DNA of 16,092 nt from Verrucomicrobia bacterium UBA3761 (lineage in GTDB: Bacteria > Verrucomicrobiota > Kiritimatiellia > RFP12 > UBA1067), in assembly GCA_002371135.1 (NCBI GenBank), contig DFGB01000015.1, positions 34,681 to 50,772 on the forward strand. Direction: 5' to 3'. Made by a program: the position numbers and the translations under genes. Of the stretch, positions 7,036-14,246 are shown in pieces (within the stretch, counting starts at the first letter, position 1; every line of letters starts with the position of its first letter). Below the pieces are notes generated by a model. It saw only the letters and a program-made list of their open reading frames with translations, was not told the DNA's origin and ran no database searches.

Positions 7036-7075
7036 CTAGATGTTCTAGCGATTCTAGACAATCTAGAAGTTCTAG
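7036..7075. repeat. Second phased CTAG array, 9-bp period, five copies
   Basis: CTAG starts at 7036, 7045, 7054, 7063 and 7072, exactly 9 bp apart, the same period and copy number as at 596-635. Intervening bases differ (ATGTT, CGATT, ACAAT, AAGTT, TTTGT), so the spacing of CTAG rather than the whole unit is conserved. It lies between the tRNA-Glu promoter and the dprA start. Confidence 0.85.
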
Positions 7076-7118
7076 TTTGTCCAGCCGCCCGCTTTTCCAC
7101 TCATCTCCCTTCCCTCCT

Positions 7119-8216
7119 ATGCAACCGCGAGAAGCGTATATTGCGTTCAACTTGACGGAGCGGATAGGCTCCGTCGGAGTGGGGAAACTTGTGTCGCAAT
7201 ATGGCGACGTGATGACGGCGTGGGATGCGTATGGCAACAAAACGACTTCGACCGGTGCGCCAGTGGACTGGAAGCGCGAACTGGAGAAGGCCGAGGCCGC
7301 CGGTGTGCAGATTGTCACGCCGGCGGATCCCGGCTATCCGCCTCAGCTTCTCAAGCTTCCGTCGCGCCCGCTGGCATTGTACGTGCGCGGGAGCGTCGAG
7401 GCGCTGAGCTTGCCGATGGTGGCGATCGTGGGGACGCGGCGCGCGACGAATTACGGGCTCGACCAGGCGTTCCATTTCGCGAAGGATCTTGCCGCAGCCG
7501 GTTGGGCGATCGTATCCGGCCTCGCGCTGGGCATCGATTCCCAGGCGCATCGCGGAGCGCTTGCGGTTGGCGGCAAGACGCTCGGCATTCTCGGCGGCGC
7601 GCTGAACAGGTTCTATCCAACGCAGAACATCTCTCTTGCGCGCGAAATCGTCGAGAAGGGCGGCGCGGTGGTCAGCGAATTCCCGTTCGGCCGCTCCCCC
7701 GACAAGCAGACTTTCCCGCAGCGCAACCACATCGTCGCCGGCCTCTCCAAAGGCGTGCTGGCGGTCGAATCGCCGGTGAAGAGCGGCACGCTGATCACAT
7801 GCGAAATCGCGAACGACATGGGAATCCTCGTGATGGCGGTCCCCGGGCGCGTCGACGCCCGCTCGTCGGCCGGTTGCCTCGCGCTGATTCGCGACGGTGC
7901 GCTGCTTGTGCGCCACGCCGGCGACGTGGATGAAGCGCTCAGGCATCTTCTGCGCAAAGGCGAATATGCGAAGAAGGTGGCGAACGAAGTCGCCTCGCCG
8001 TTGCATGCGCCCGGCGAGCTGCCTCCGCCTCCGCCGCAAAGCCCGGAGGAGGCGCTCGTTTTGAACGAACTTGACGCCGAAGGCGTTTCGCTCGACGAGC
8101 TTGTCCGCCGCACCGGGCTCACGGCGGCGCAGATGAACACGATCGCAATGACTCTCGTCATGAAAAAACGCGTCCGCTTCTTGCCGGGCAACCGCATCGC
8201 CATCAGCGAGCCATGA
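7119..8216 (+). CDS. dprA: DNA processing protein DprA
   Basis: This 365-residue protein has the usual DprA length. DprA binds incoming single-stranded DNA during natural transformation, protects it and loads RecA. An N-terminal helical region (1-70) is followed by the Rossmann-like core with the family hallmarks VAIVGTRRATNYG (101-113), GLALGIDSQAHRGAL (134-148), FPQRNHIVAGLS (199-210), SGTLITCEIA (222-231) and AVPGRVDARSSAG (240-252). A proline-rich linker (302-307) leads to a C-terminal winged-helix domain (about 308-363). The start at 7119 is chosen because residues 5 onward (EAYIAFNLTERIG) look native, while the in-frame ATG at 6993 would add 42 residues read through the CTAG array. No Shine-Dalgarno motif precedes the ATG (ccctcct). 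The stop overlaps rsmE (ATGA, 8213-8216). Confidence 0.96.
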   Translation: MQPREAYIAFNLTERIGSVGVGKLVSQYGDVMTAWDAYGNKTTSTGAPVDWKRELEKAEAAGVQIVTPADPGYPPQLLKLPSRPLALYVRGSVEALSLPMVAIVGTRRATNYGLDQAFHFAKDLAAAGWAIVSGLALGIDSQAHRGALAVGGKTLGILGGALNRFYPTQNISLAREIVEKGGAVVSEFPFGRSPDKQTFPQRNHIVAGLSKGVLAVESPVKSGTLITCEIANDMGILVMAVPGRVDARSSAGCLALIRDGALLVRHAGDVDEALRHLLRKGEYAKKVANEVASPLHAPGELPPPPPQSPEEALVLNELDAEGVSLDELVRRTGLTAAQMNTIAMTLVMKKRVRFLPGNRIAISEP

Positions 8217-8941
8217 ACAGGATACTCTTTGACAAAAGCGAAATAGTCGATGGCGTCGCGACTCTCTCGGACGCCCGCGCCGCACACATCCTCGACGTCC
8301 TCCACGGCGAACCTGGGCAGAAGCTCAAGACCGGCGAGCTCGACGGCCCCATCGGAGAAGGGGAAATCGTATCCATCGAGGGCCGTCGCGTCGCGGTGCG
8401 CCTTGTCCACGACCGCGAAAGCCTGAAGCCGTGGGTGGATTTGATCCTCGCCCCGCCTCGGCCTCGTGCCCTGAAGCGCCTGCTCCCGCAACTCGCCTCC
8501 CTGGGGGTGGGCAGAATCGTGCTCGTCGGCGCGAAGAAGGTCGAGAAGGATTTCTGGGGCGCCACGCTCCTCAAGCCGGAAATCCACCGTCCATTGTTCA
8601 TCGAAGGGCTGATGCAGGCCGGGGTGAGCATCATGCCCGAACTCGTCATTCGCCGGAATTTCCGCACATTCATGCGCGACGAGATGGATACGATGTTCGC
8701 CTCCTCGCGCCGCCGCCTTGTCGCGCATCCGTACGGCGCCGCGCCTGACGCCTTGCGCTCGCATCCTCAAACCGATGGCCGCACCTTGCTCGCCATCGGA
8801 CCGGAGGGCGGCTGGCTCGACGGGGAAGTCTCGCTTTTTGAATCGTACTCCTTCGCGCGCTTCAGCCTCGGCGGCCGCATCCTCCGTACCGATACCGCCC
8901 TCGTCGCCGCCCTCGCCCTCGCCGGCGCGTGCAATTCATAA
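8213..8941 (+). CDS. rsmE: 16S rRNA (uracil-1498-N3)-methyltransferase RsmE
   Basis: This 242-residue protein matches RsmE, the SPOUT (trefoil-knot) enzyme that methylates N3 of U1498 in helix 44 of 16S rRNA using S-adenosylmethionine. The N-terminal PUA-like RNA-binding part (1-70) contains the typical HILDVLHGEPGQ (25-36). The C-terminal SPOUT domain has AIGPEGGW (194-201) and LGGRILRTDTA (219-229), the AdoMet-binding knot motifs. Length is usual for the family. It is coupled to dprA by an ATGA overlap and ends 10 bp before jetB, so it probably lies in one transcript with the defence genes. It looks like an ordinary housekeeping gene. Confidence 0.96.
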   Translation: MNRILFDKSEIVDGVATLSDARAAHILDVLHGEPGQKLKTGELDGPIGEGEIVSIEGRRVAVRLVHDRESLKPWVDLILAPPRPRALKRLLPQLASLGVGRIVLVGAKKVEKDFWGATLLKPEIHRPLFIEGLMQAGVSIMPELVIRRNFRTFMRDEMDTMFASSRRRLVAHPYGAAPDALRSHPQTDGRTLLAIGPEGGWLDGEVSLFESYSFARFSLGGRILRTDTALVAALALAGACNS

Positions 8942-8951
8942 TCAAACGCCT

Positions 8952-9593
8952 ATGCAACTCGAAGAGATAATGAACGCGTCGGACAAGATGGCTCAGGAGG
9001 TGCAGTCTACGCTGAACATCCTCCTTGAAGCGCCATATTTCTACAAATCCGACGACGAGCGCCTCTTCCTGCTTCTCCTCCGCCATAAAAAAGCGTTCGC
9101 GGCTTTCTTCGGCAAATTTTTCGGCTGGACGTTGATTGTCGACTCCAAATGCGCGCGCCTCGCCAAACCCAAGTGGTATAACGAACAAATTACTCTGCCG
9201 AACCGCGACATGTTCACGTTCACGAAGCGCGACGAATGCATTGCGTTCATGCTGCTCCTTGAATTCTTCGAACGCGAAACCCGCGAGCAGGGCGTGGGCG
9301 TCGACGATGCCGAGAACTTGCGCTTCCGGTTTGGCGATTTGCTTGAATACTCGGCTGGGCGTTTTCGCGCACTCTTCCCCGACAAAAAGGAAGACTACGC
9401 TGACGTGCGCTGCCAGCAGATTATCCGCGGCATAATGCCCACGCTCTCCAAATACCGCTTCCTTCGCAAGCTCAAGCCATCCCCTGGCGACAGCATCGGC
9501 GAAGAGGAGACGATTTACGAATGCCTGCCCGCGATGTGGCATTACCAGGCCGCGCAGCTCGCCCAGCCGATTGTCGGAGGGGATGTCGAATGA
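8952..9593 (+). CDS. jetB: JetB-like (MksE/KITE-type) subunit of a Wadjet system, DUF2398-like
   Basis: This 213-residue protein directly precedes and overlaps the SMC gene. The N-terminal pattern, LL..P.F....DER..LLLLRHKKAF....GKFFGWTLIVDSKCARLAKPKW (about 24-75), resembles DUF2398 and the KITE-like winged-helix subunits (MukE/MksE/JetB), in which the GW.L.VD...ARL strand pair is typical. A helical bundle follows (about 92-140), then a short winged-helix-like end (155-195). In Wadjet, JetB dimers bind the kleisin JetA and bridge the SMC motor. At 213 residues it is close to MksE-type subunits and shorter than the DUF2398 proteins I recall. The ATG at 8952 has no clear SD (gcct before it); an alternative is ATG 8970. 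Role is inferred largely from operon position. Confidence 0.72.
   Translation: MQLEEIMNASDKMAQEVQSTLNILLEAPYFYKSDDERLFLLLLRHKKAFAAFFGKFFGWTLIVDSKCARLAKPKWYNEQITLPNRDMFTFTKRDECIAFMLLLEFFERETREQGVGVDDAENLRFRFGDLLEYSAGRFRALFPDKKEDYADVRCQQIIRGIMPTLSKYRFLRKLKPSPGDSIGEEETIYECLPAMWHYQAAQLAQPIVGGDVE
9576..9582 (+). promoter_or_regulatory. Ribosome binding site fixing the jetC start
   Basis: GGAGGGG lies 7 bp before the ATG at 9590, inside the end of jetB. Together with the ATGA overlap it rules out the upstream in-frame ATG at 9521, which would add 23 arginine-rich residues before the native MKPRETWKITALRVVEF. Confidence 0.85.
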
Positions 9594-12500
9594 AGCCGCG
9601 CGAGACATGGAAGATCACCGCCCTGCGCGTTGTCGAGTTCCACAATCTCGGCACGACGACGATAAAGATTCCAGACGGCGGGCATCTGTTTCTGCTGGGC
9701 GACAACGGGTCTGGCAAGACGACGATTCTCGACGCGATCCATCTCGTCCTGAGCGCGGGCCGCGAGATGGAGTTCAACGCCGCCGCACGTGTCGCCGGCG
9801 CCAAGGATTCCGGCGGCCGCACGTTCCAGGGAATCGTCCTTCGCTACAACGCGGTCACGGGTCGCACAATGCGCGAGACGGGCGTCACATATGCTGCACT
9901 CGAATTCCAATCGGATACGACCGGCAAGACGATTTCGTTCGCGCTTGGCATTTCGGCGCTCGGCATGGACGTCGCATATGAACGCTGGGGGGCGTTCGCG
10001 CCATGCGCGGTGGATGAATTGCCGCTCGTTGCGGAGTCGGAAGGGAGGATGCGCCCGGCGACGCAGGGCGAGTTCAAAGAGCGTGTGGGCGCGCTTCCCG
10101 GTGGTCGCTATTTCTCTCATGTGAGCGACTACGCCCGCGCGGTAGGCGACAAGCTTTTCGGCGGCGAGGCGAAATATCCCGACGTCTGCAAACTCCTGCG
10201 CACAGGCAAGGCGTATCGCGAGATTGCCACGAAGGCTGCGAACTACAACGAGCTCTTCCGTCAACTACTCGAAGAGCCGAGCCGCGACACGTTCGAGCCG
10301 CTTCTCAAGGGATTGCGCGAACTCGATTCCACGAAGGGCACATTCGACCAGATTGAAGAGCGCGTAAAATATCTCTCCGGGCTCAAGCGCGAACGCGACA
10401 AGCGCTCCGGGTTGCGGCTCGAGCGCGATGCTCTCGCTTGGCATGAAGCGGATGTTCGGCTGCGCGAGGGAGAAGAGCGGCGCAAGAATCTCGAAACGGC
10501 GGAGGCCGAAGGCAGGCGCGAGGCGCAGGCGCTTGATGCGCAGACAAACGAAAAACGAGAAGCGCTCTCGCGCGAACGTTCGCGGCTGGAAGAACTCAAG
10601 GCGAAAGATTCCTCCGGCTTGACGCGCCGTGAAAAGGAGGCTGTAGAACGCGAAGCGGCGGCGTCGCGTCGCGCCGGCGATGCAGAGCGCGCGCTCGGCG
10701 AAAGCGAATGCGCTCTCAAGGTCGCGCAGAAAGAATTGGATCGCATGTCCGCCGCCCGCCGCGATGAGTTGGGCAAGGCGTCAGGCAACATTGCCCGCCT
10801 CGCGAAATCATGCGCTCTAGCCGCCGGCTCTCTCGTCGACGCGCTTTACGCCGGCGCCGCAGAGCCGCAATTCGCGCCTGTCAAGACCGCCGCAGACCAA
10901 ATCCGCGAGCAGCGCGTCAAGGACGCGCATGATGCGTCCGATTCCGTCGACGCGGCCGAGGCGCACGCCGCCCAGATCCAAGCCGAACTCGATGCGCTGC
11001 GCAATCGCGGCGATGTCTTGCCCGACGTCCCTGGATTCGCCGCACTTCGCGACGCCACGAAGTCCGGGCTGTTCCGCCGTGCGCCGCAGTGCGTGTACGA
11101 GTTGCTCGAACCTGCCTCAGGGTGCGACGCGAAAAGTCTCGCGTATCTCGAACGCCTCGCAGGCGACGAATTCCTCGCGACGTGGCTCGTCGAGCCGGAC
11201 GATGCCGACGCCATGCGCAGGTTGGCTTTCCTTTCGTCGCAGCCGTATGCTTCGATTGCCGTGCGCGGTTCGTTCGACGATGTGAGCGTCGATTCCCTCG
11301 CGCCGTGGCTTGGCAAGTATGTTTCCTTCGATCAATCGGACCTCGACGCCGTCAAACTGCTCGCACTCCATCTCGCCTCGAAGTCCGCGCCAGAAAAGGA
11401 TGGATTCCTCGAAGTCGATACGATGGCGTTCCGTAGCCGCGAGAACGTGTTTGCCGACGCGAAGCCGCGTCTCGTCGGCAAGAAATTTCGCGCCGCCGAA
11501 CTTGCCCGCCAGATGCGCGAACTTGAGACGCGTCTCGCCGATGCCGTGAAGTCGGCGAAGGCTGCGCAGAAGAATGCGAACGAGGCGAAGCAGGCGGCGG
11601 ACGATTCCAAGCGCTTGTACGAATGCATCGCTTCGACCGAAAGTCTCGTTTTCGAATGGAATAATAAAGTGCTGACTGCCAGGACGGAAGTTTGCATCGC
11701 GACTGAGCGGCGCGAAACGGCATTCAAGGACGCCGCCGCAAAGCGACTCGAATTGGAGGAGGCGAGAACCGCCCTTGAGGATATTCGCCTGAAGATGCGC
11801 GCGGCCGGGATAGATGCGTCGCTTGAAAAGCGCATCGAATCCGCGCAGAAGACGGTGGAGCGGAGCGAAAGAGACTTCGAAGCCTTGCAGCAGCGTCGTG
11901 GCGCTGTTCAGAACCGGCTTGAGGGCCTCGCCCGCCAGATCGAGGGTGTGGCTGCCGGGATTGCAGATGCCGCGAAGGCGGCGGACGCCATCCGGGCGAG
12001 GATGGGCGGCGTCTGCGCAAGTTTGCCGTTTGCGGAGTTTATTGAAAAGACGCGCCGCGCGTATCTCGCGCCCGGCAGGGATGCCGCTGCGGTGCGCGAG
12101 GATATCGTAGCCAGGACGAGCGCCGCCGAAACGAATATCGAGCGCGACATCCGCGCTCCGCAGGGGCAGGCGTATCTGTTCGTTTTCGACAAGGAGGCCA
12201 ACACGCTTTGCGACCGGCGAGGCGTGGAACTCGCCGCCATTCTCGCCGAGGAATCCCGGCGTCTCGATGAACTGCGCGAGGTTATCGACGAAAAAACGCG
12301 CGAGGTGTTCGAGCGGATTTTCATGGGCGACGTCATGCGGCAGTTGCGCCTCGACCAAATGCACATCGAGCAGCTCGCCCAGCGAATACGCCAGAAACTC
12401 GCCGACCGCAAGTTCGGCTCCAACCGCTACCAGTTTTCCATCGCCCCGGAAGCGGAGTATGAAGCGTTCATCTCGCTCGTCAAGCGCGGCGATGCGCTTG

Positions 12501-13018
12501 GTGCAGGCGGAGAGAAGGATGAATTGCGCGAGTGCCTCCTCCAGCACCGCGACGAAATCCTGAATGCCGACATAGATTCCGTTCCTGCGATTTTCGACTA
12601 TCGCAACTGGTATCGTTTCGAGCTGAAAGTCCTCGCCGAAAACGAAGAAGGGCGCGTAATCGACAGGCGGGTGAAGAGCATGGGTTCGGGCGGCGAACAG
12701 GCCGTGCCGAACTACCTCCTTATTCTCACCGTCGCCGATTTCCTCTATCATGGCGGCGACCCCGCCTCGCAGCCCAAGACCGCCCCGCTTTTGTTCGACG
12801 AGGCTTTCTACGGCATCGACTCCGCGCGGCGCGACCAGATTCTCGCTTTCGCCGAATCGCTCGGCCTCCAGCTTTTCGTCTCTTCGCCGGATCAGGATGG
12901 CGTGAAGAAGGAGATAAAGAACTCCGTCTCGCTCATCGTCGTAAAGGATTCCAATCTCGATGTCCATCTAAGTCCTGTCGTCTGGAACAACACGCCAAAG
13001 CAGGAGTCGTTCCTGTAA
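9590..13018 (+). CDS. jetC: JetC-like SMC/MksB ATPase of a Wadjet system
   Basis: This 1142-residue SMC-family protein has a complete split ATPase. The N-terminal head carries Walker A GDNGSGKTT (37-45). The C-terminal head carries the ABC signature SGGEQ (1033-1037), Walker B PLLFDE (1066-1071, catalytic Glu1071) and the D-loop GIDSARRDQ just after. Between them are two long Glu/Lys/Arg/Ala-rich coiled-coil arms (about 285-470 and 635-900) and a globular hinge-like region (about 474-632, starting DVLPDVPGFAALRD). In Wadjet the JetC dimer hydrolyses ATP to extrude DNA loops and measure small circular plasmids before JetD cuts them. It overlaps jetB by ATGA and ends 24 bp before jetD. Rad50/SbcC is the main alternative, but no Zn hook (CxxC) is seen and no SbcD nuclease adjoins. 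Confidence 0.9.
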   Translation: MKPRETWKITALRVVEFHNLGTTTIKIPDGGHLFLLGDNGSGKTTILDAIHLVLSAGREMEFNAAARVAGAKDSGGRTFQGIVLRYNAVTGRTMRETGVTYAALEFQSDTTGKTISFALGISALGMDVAYERWGAFAPCAVDELPLVAESEGRMRPATQGEFKERVGALPGGRYFSHVSDYARAVGDKLFGGEAKYPDVCKLLRTGKAYREIATKAANYNELFRQLLEEPSRDTFEPLLKGLRELDSTKGTFDQIEERVKYLSGLKRERDKRSGLRLERDALAWHEADVRLREGEERRKNLETAEAEGRREAQALDAQTNEKREALSRERSRLEELKAKDSSGLTRREKEAVEREAAASRRAGDAERALGESECALKVAQKELDRMSAARRDELGKASGNIARLAKSCALAAGSLVDALYAGAAEPQFAPVKTAADQIREQRVKDAHDASDSVDAAEAHAAQIQAELDALRNRGDVLPDVPGFAALRDATKSGLFRRAPQCVYELLEPASGCDAKSLAYLERLAGDEFLATWLVEPDDADAMRRLAFLSSQPYASIAVRGSFDDVSVDSLAPWLGKYVSFDQSDLDAVKLLALHLASKSAPEKDGFLEVDTMAFRSRENVFADAKPRLVGKKFRAAELARQMRELETRLADAVKSAKAAQKNANEAKQAADDSKRLYECIASTESLVFEWNNKVLTARTEVCIATERRETAFKDAAAKRLELEEARTALEDIRLKMRAAGIDASLEKRIESAQKTVERSERDFEALQQRRGAVQNRLEGLARQIEGVAAGIADAAKAADAIRARMGGVCASLPFAEFIEKTRRAYLAPGRDAAAVREDIVARTSAAETNIERDIRAPQGQAYLFVFDKEANTLCDRRGVELAAILAEESRRLDELREVIDEKTREVFERIFMGDVMRQLRLDQMHIEQLAQRIRQKLADRKFGSNRYQFSIAPEAEYEAFISLVKRGDALGAGGEKDELRECLLQHRDEILNADIDSVPAIFDYRNWYRFELKVLAENEEGRVIDRRVKSMGSGGEQAVPNYLLILTVADFLYHGGDPASQPKTAPLLFDEAFYGIDSARRDQILAFAESLGLQLFVSSPDQDGVKKEIKNSVSLIVVKDSNLDVHLSPVVWNNTPKQESFL

Positions 13019-13042
13019 TAGCCAAGAGGAATTCAGGCTCAT

Positions 13043-14224
13043 ATGACGCCTTCGCTCCAAGAACTTCTTTGCCGCATTGCAAAAAAGGCCGTGCGCGGGA
13101 TGCACGTTCCGCGGCATGTCACGCTGCCGCGGCTTGCCTACGAGGATGTCGTGGAAGTGGAGCGATATTTCCACACGAACGCCAAGAGTTTGCCGGACGG
13201 ACGCTTTCGCATCGAGCTTGAGGGCGAATTTGCCACGGCGTTGTATTGGCGCAATTTGGCGCCGTCGTTGGGGATTGCGCCTGAAGTGCCGCATGAGGCG
13301 GATGACGAGTTCGAGCGCGTCAAGTTGAGTGTCCCGGAATGCGGGGCGCTGGTCGACGCTCTAGCCGCGCGCGATGAAATCAGGCGGTTTGTCGCCAAGC
13401 GCGAGAATGCCGGGTCGTGGCGCAAGTTGTGCATTGGCGTCTTGCGCCGCCTCCAATCGCATACGCCGTCGCCGATCACTTTGTCGCAACTCGGCTCTGA
13501 CATTTTCAACGATTCCAAGGTGCTGCGCAGCGGCCCTCTGCGGCGCCAGCTCGCCTTGATTCTCGCAGTCGCTTCCTGCGCCGCAAGCGATGACGAGGCG
13601 CAGGTGTTCGCACGCGCGAACATCGAGGACAACCCATACACGAGTTTCGTGGCGTTCTCGGCGCCCGTCGATCTCGTTTTTGCCGATGGGACGCGCGATG
13701 ATTTCCCCCGCCGGATGTTCTGCCGCTCGCTCGCGACGCAGCTTCCTCTCGCGACAGTGCGGGAACTCGCGGCGGTCGAGGGGTCCGGCACGATTGTGAC
13801 GAGCGAAAACGCCGCGCCGTTTGCGCGAATGATCGCCGGGCGCCATCCGTGCCTGTACACGGGCGGCCATCCCGGTTCTGCCGTCCGGCGTTTATTGGCG
13901 AAACTCGCCGAGGCGGGCGTCGAATGCGTGCACGAGGGCGATGCCGATCTCGATGGTTTCGTCATAGCGGCGGAAATCGGCGGTTGCATCCCCGTGACCA
14001 GGGTGGTCGCTTCCGAGATGTTGCGTCTCGCCCCGCCTGACGCCGGCATCGAATTCGACGACATCGAGAAAAAGCGCATGGAGGCGTTTCTCTCCAGTCC
14101 CTCGCATCGCGATTTCCCGTATCGCAGTGAAATCGAAAACATCTTGTCGCGCGGTCGCTGGATCGAACAGGAGTCGTTCGCCTCGCTGCTCTCTCTTCAC
14201 GAAACCCCAAGCCTTGAACTCTGA
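13043..14224 (+). CDS. jetD: JetD-like TOPRIM nuclease subunit of a Wadjet system
   Basis: This 393-residue protein has an N-terminal helical arm and a winged-helix-like middle (about 85-180), then a C-terminal TOPRIM-type domain (about 245-320) as in JetD, DUF2220, DUF2399 and topoisomerase VI-A relatives. Catalytic features are present: TSENAAPF with Glu255, the LYTGGHPG strand-turn (271-278), and HEGDADLDGF (297-306), whose Asp300, Asp302 and Asp304 provide the DxD metal ligands. JetD is the nuclease that cleaves plasmid DNA after loop extrusion by JetABC. Typical JetD proteins read HWGDID at the DxD motif; here it is HEGDAD, a conservative change. Length fits JetD. The ATG at 13043 has a weak AGAGGA 14 bp upstream. 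The gene lies between jetC and the jetA-like gene. Confidence 0.86.
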   Translation: MTPSLQELLCRIAKKAVRGMHVPRHVTLPRLAYEDVVEVERYFHTNAKSLPDGRFRIELEGEFATALYWRNLAPSLGIAPEVPHEADDEFERVKLSVPECGALVDALAARDEIRRFVAKRENAGSWRKLCIGVLRRLQSHTPSPITLSQLGSDIFNDSKVLRSGPLRRQLALILAVASCAASDDEAQVFARANIEDNPYTSFVAFSAPVDLVFADGTRDDFPRRMFCRSLATQLPLATVRELAAVEGSGTIVTSENAAPFARMIAGRHPCLYTGGHPGSAVRRLLAKLAEAGVECVHEGDADLDGFVIAAEIGGCIPVTRVVASEMLRLAPPDAGIEFDDIEKKRMEAFLSSPSHRDFPYRSEIENILSRGRWIEQESFASLLSLHETPSLEL

Positions 14225-14246
14225 AACTCCAGATCTTTTTGCCGCA

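Noticed and set aside
6993..7118. N-terminal extension of DprA by 42 residues
   Set aside because: It reads through the phased CTAG array, giving a Ser/Arg-rich leader, and overlaps the tRNA-Glu promoter; DprA family length fits the start at 7119.
6883..7118. tRNA-Glu as an integration site for the dprA-jet region
   Set aside because: No integrase gene and no direct repeat of the tRNA 3' end were found in the window.
11117..12967. 616-residue open frame on the - strand
   Set aside because: It is antisense to jetC, whose Walker A, signature and Walker B motifs are in the + frame; the composition is that of a high-GC shadow frame.
9590..13018. jetC as an SbcC/Rad50 repair ATPase
   Set aside because: There is no CxxC zinc hook in the central region and no SbcD-type nuclease beside it; the neighbours are KITE-like, TOPRIM and kleisin-like.
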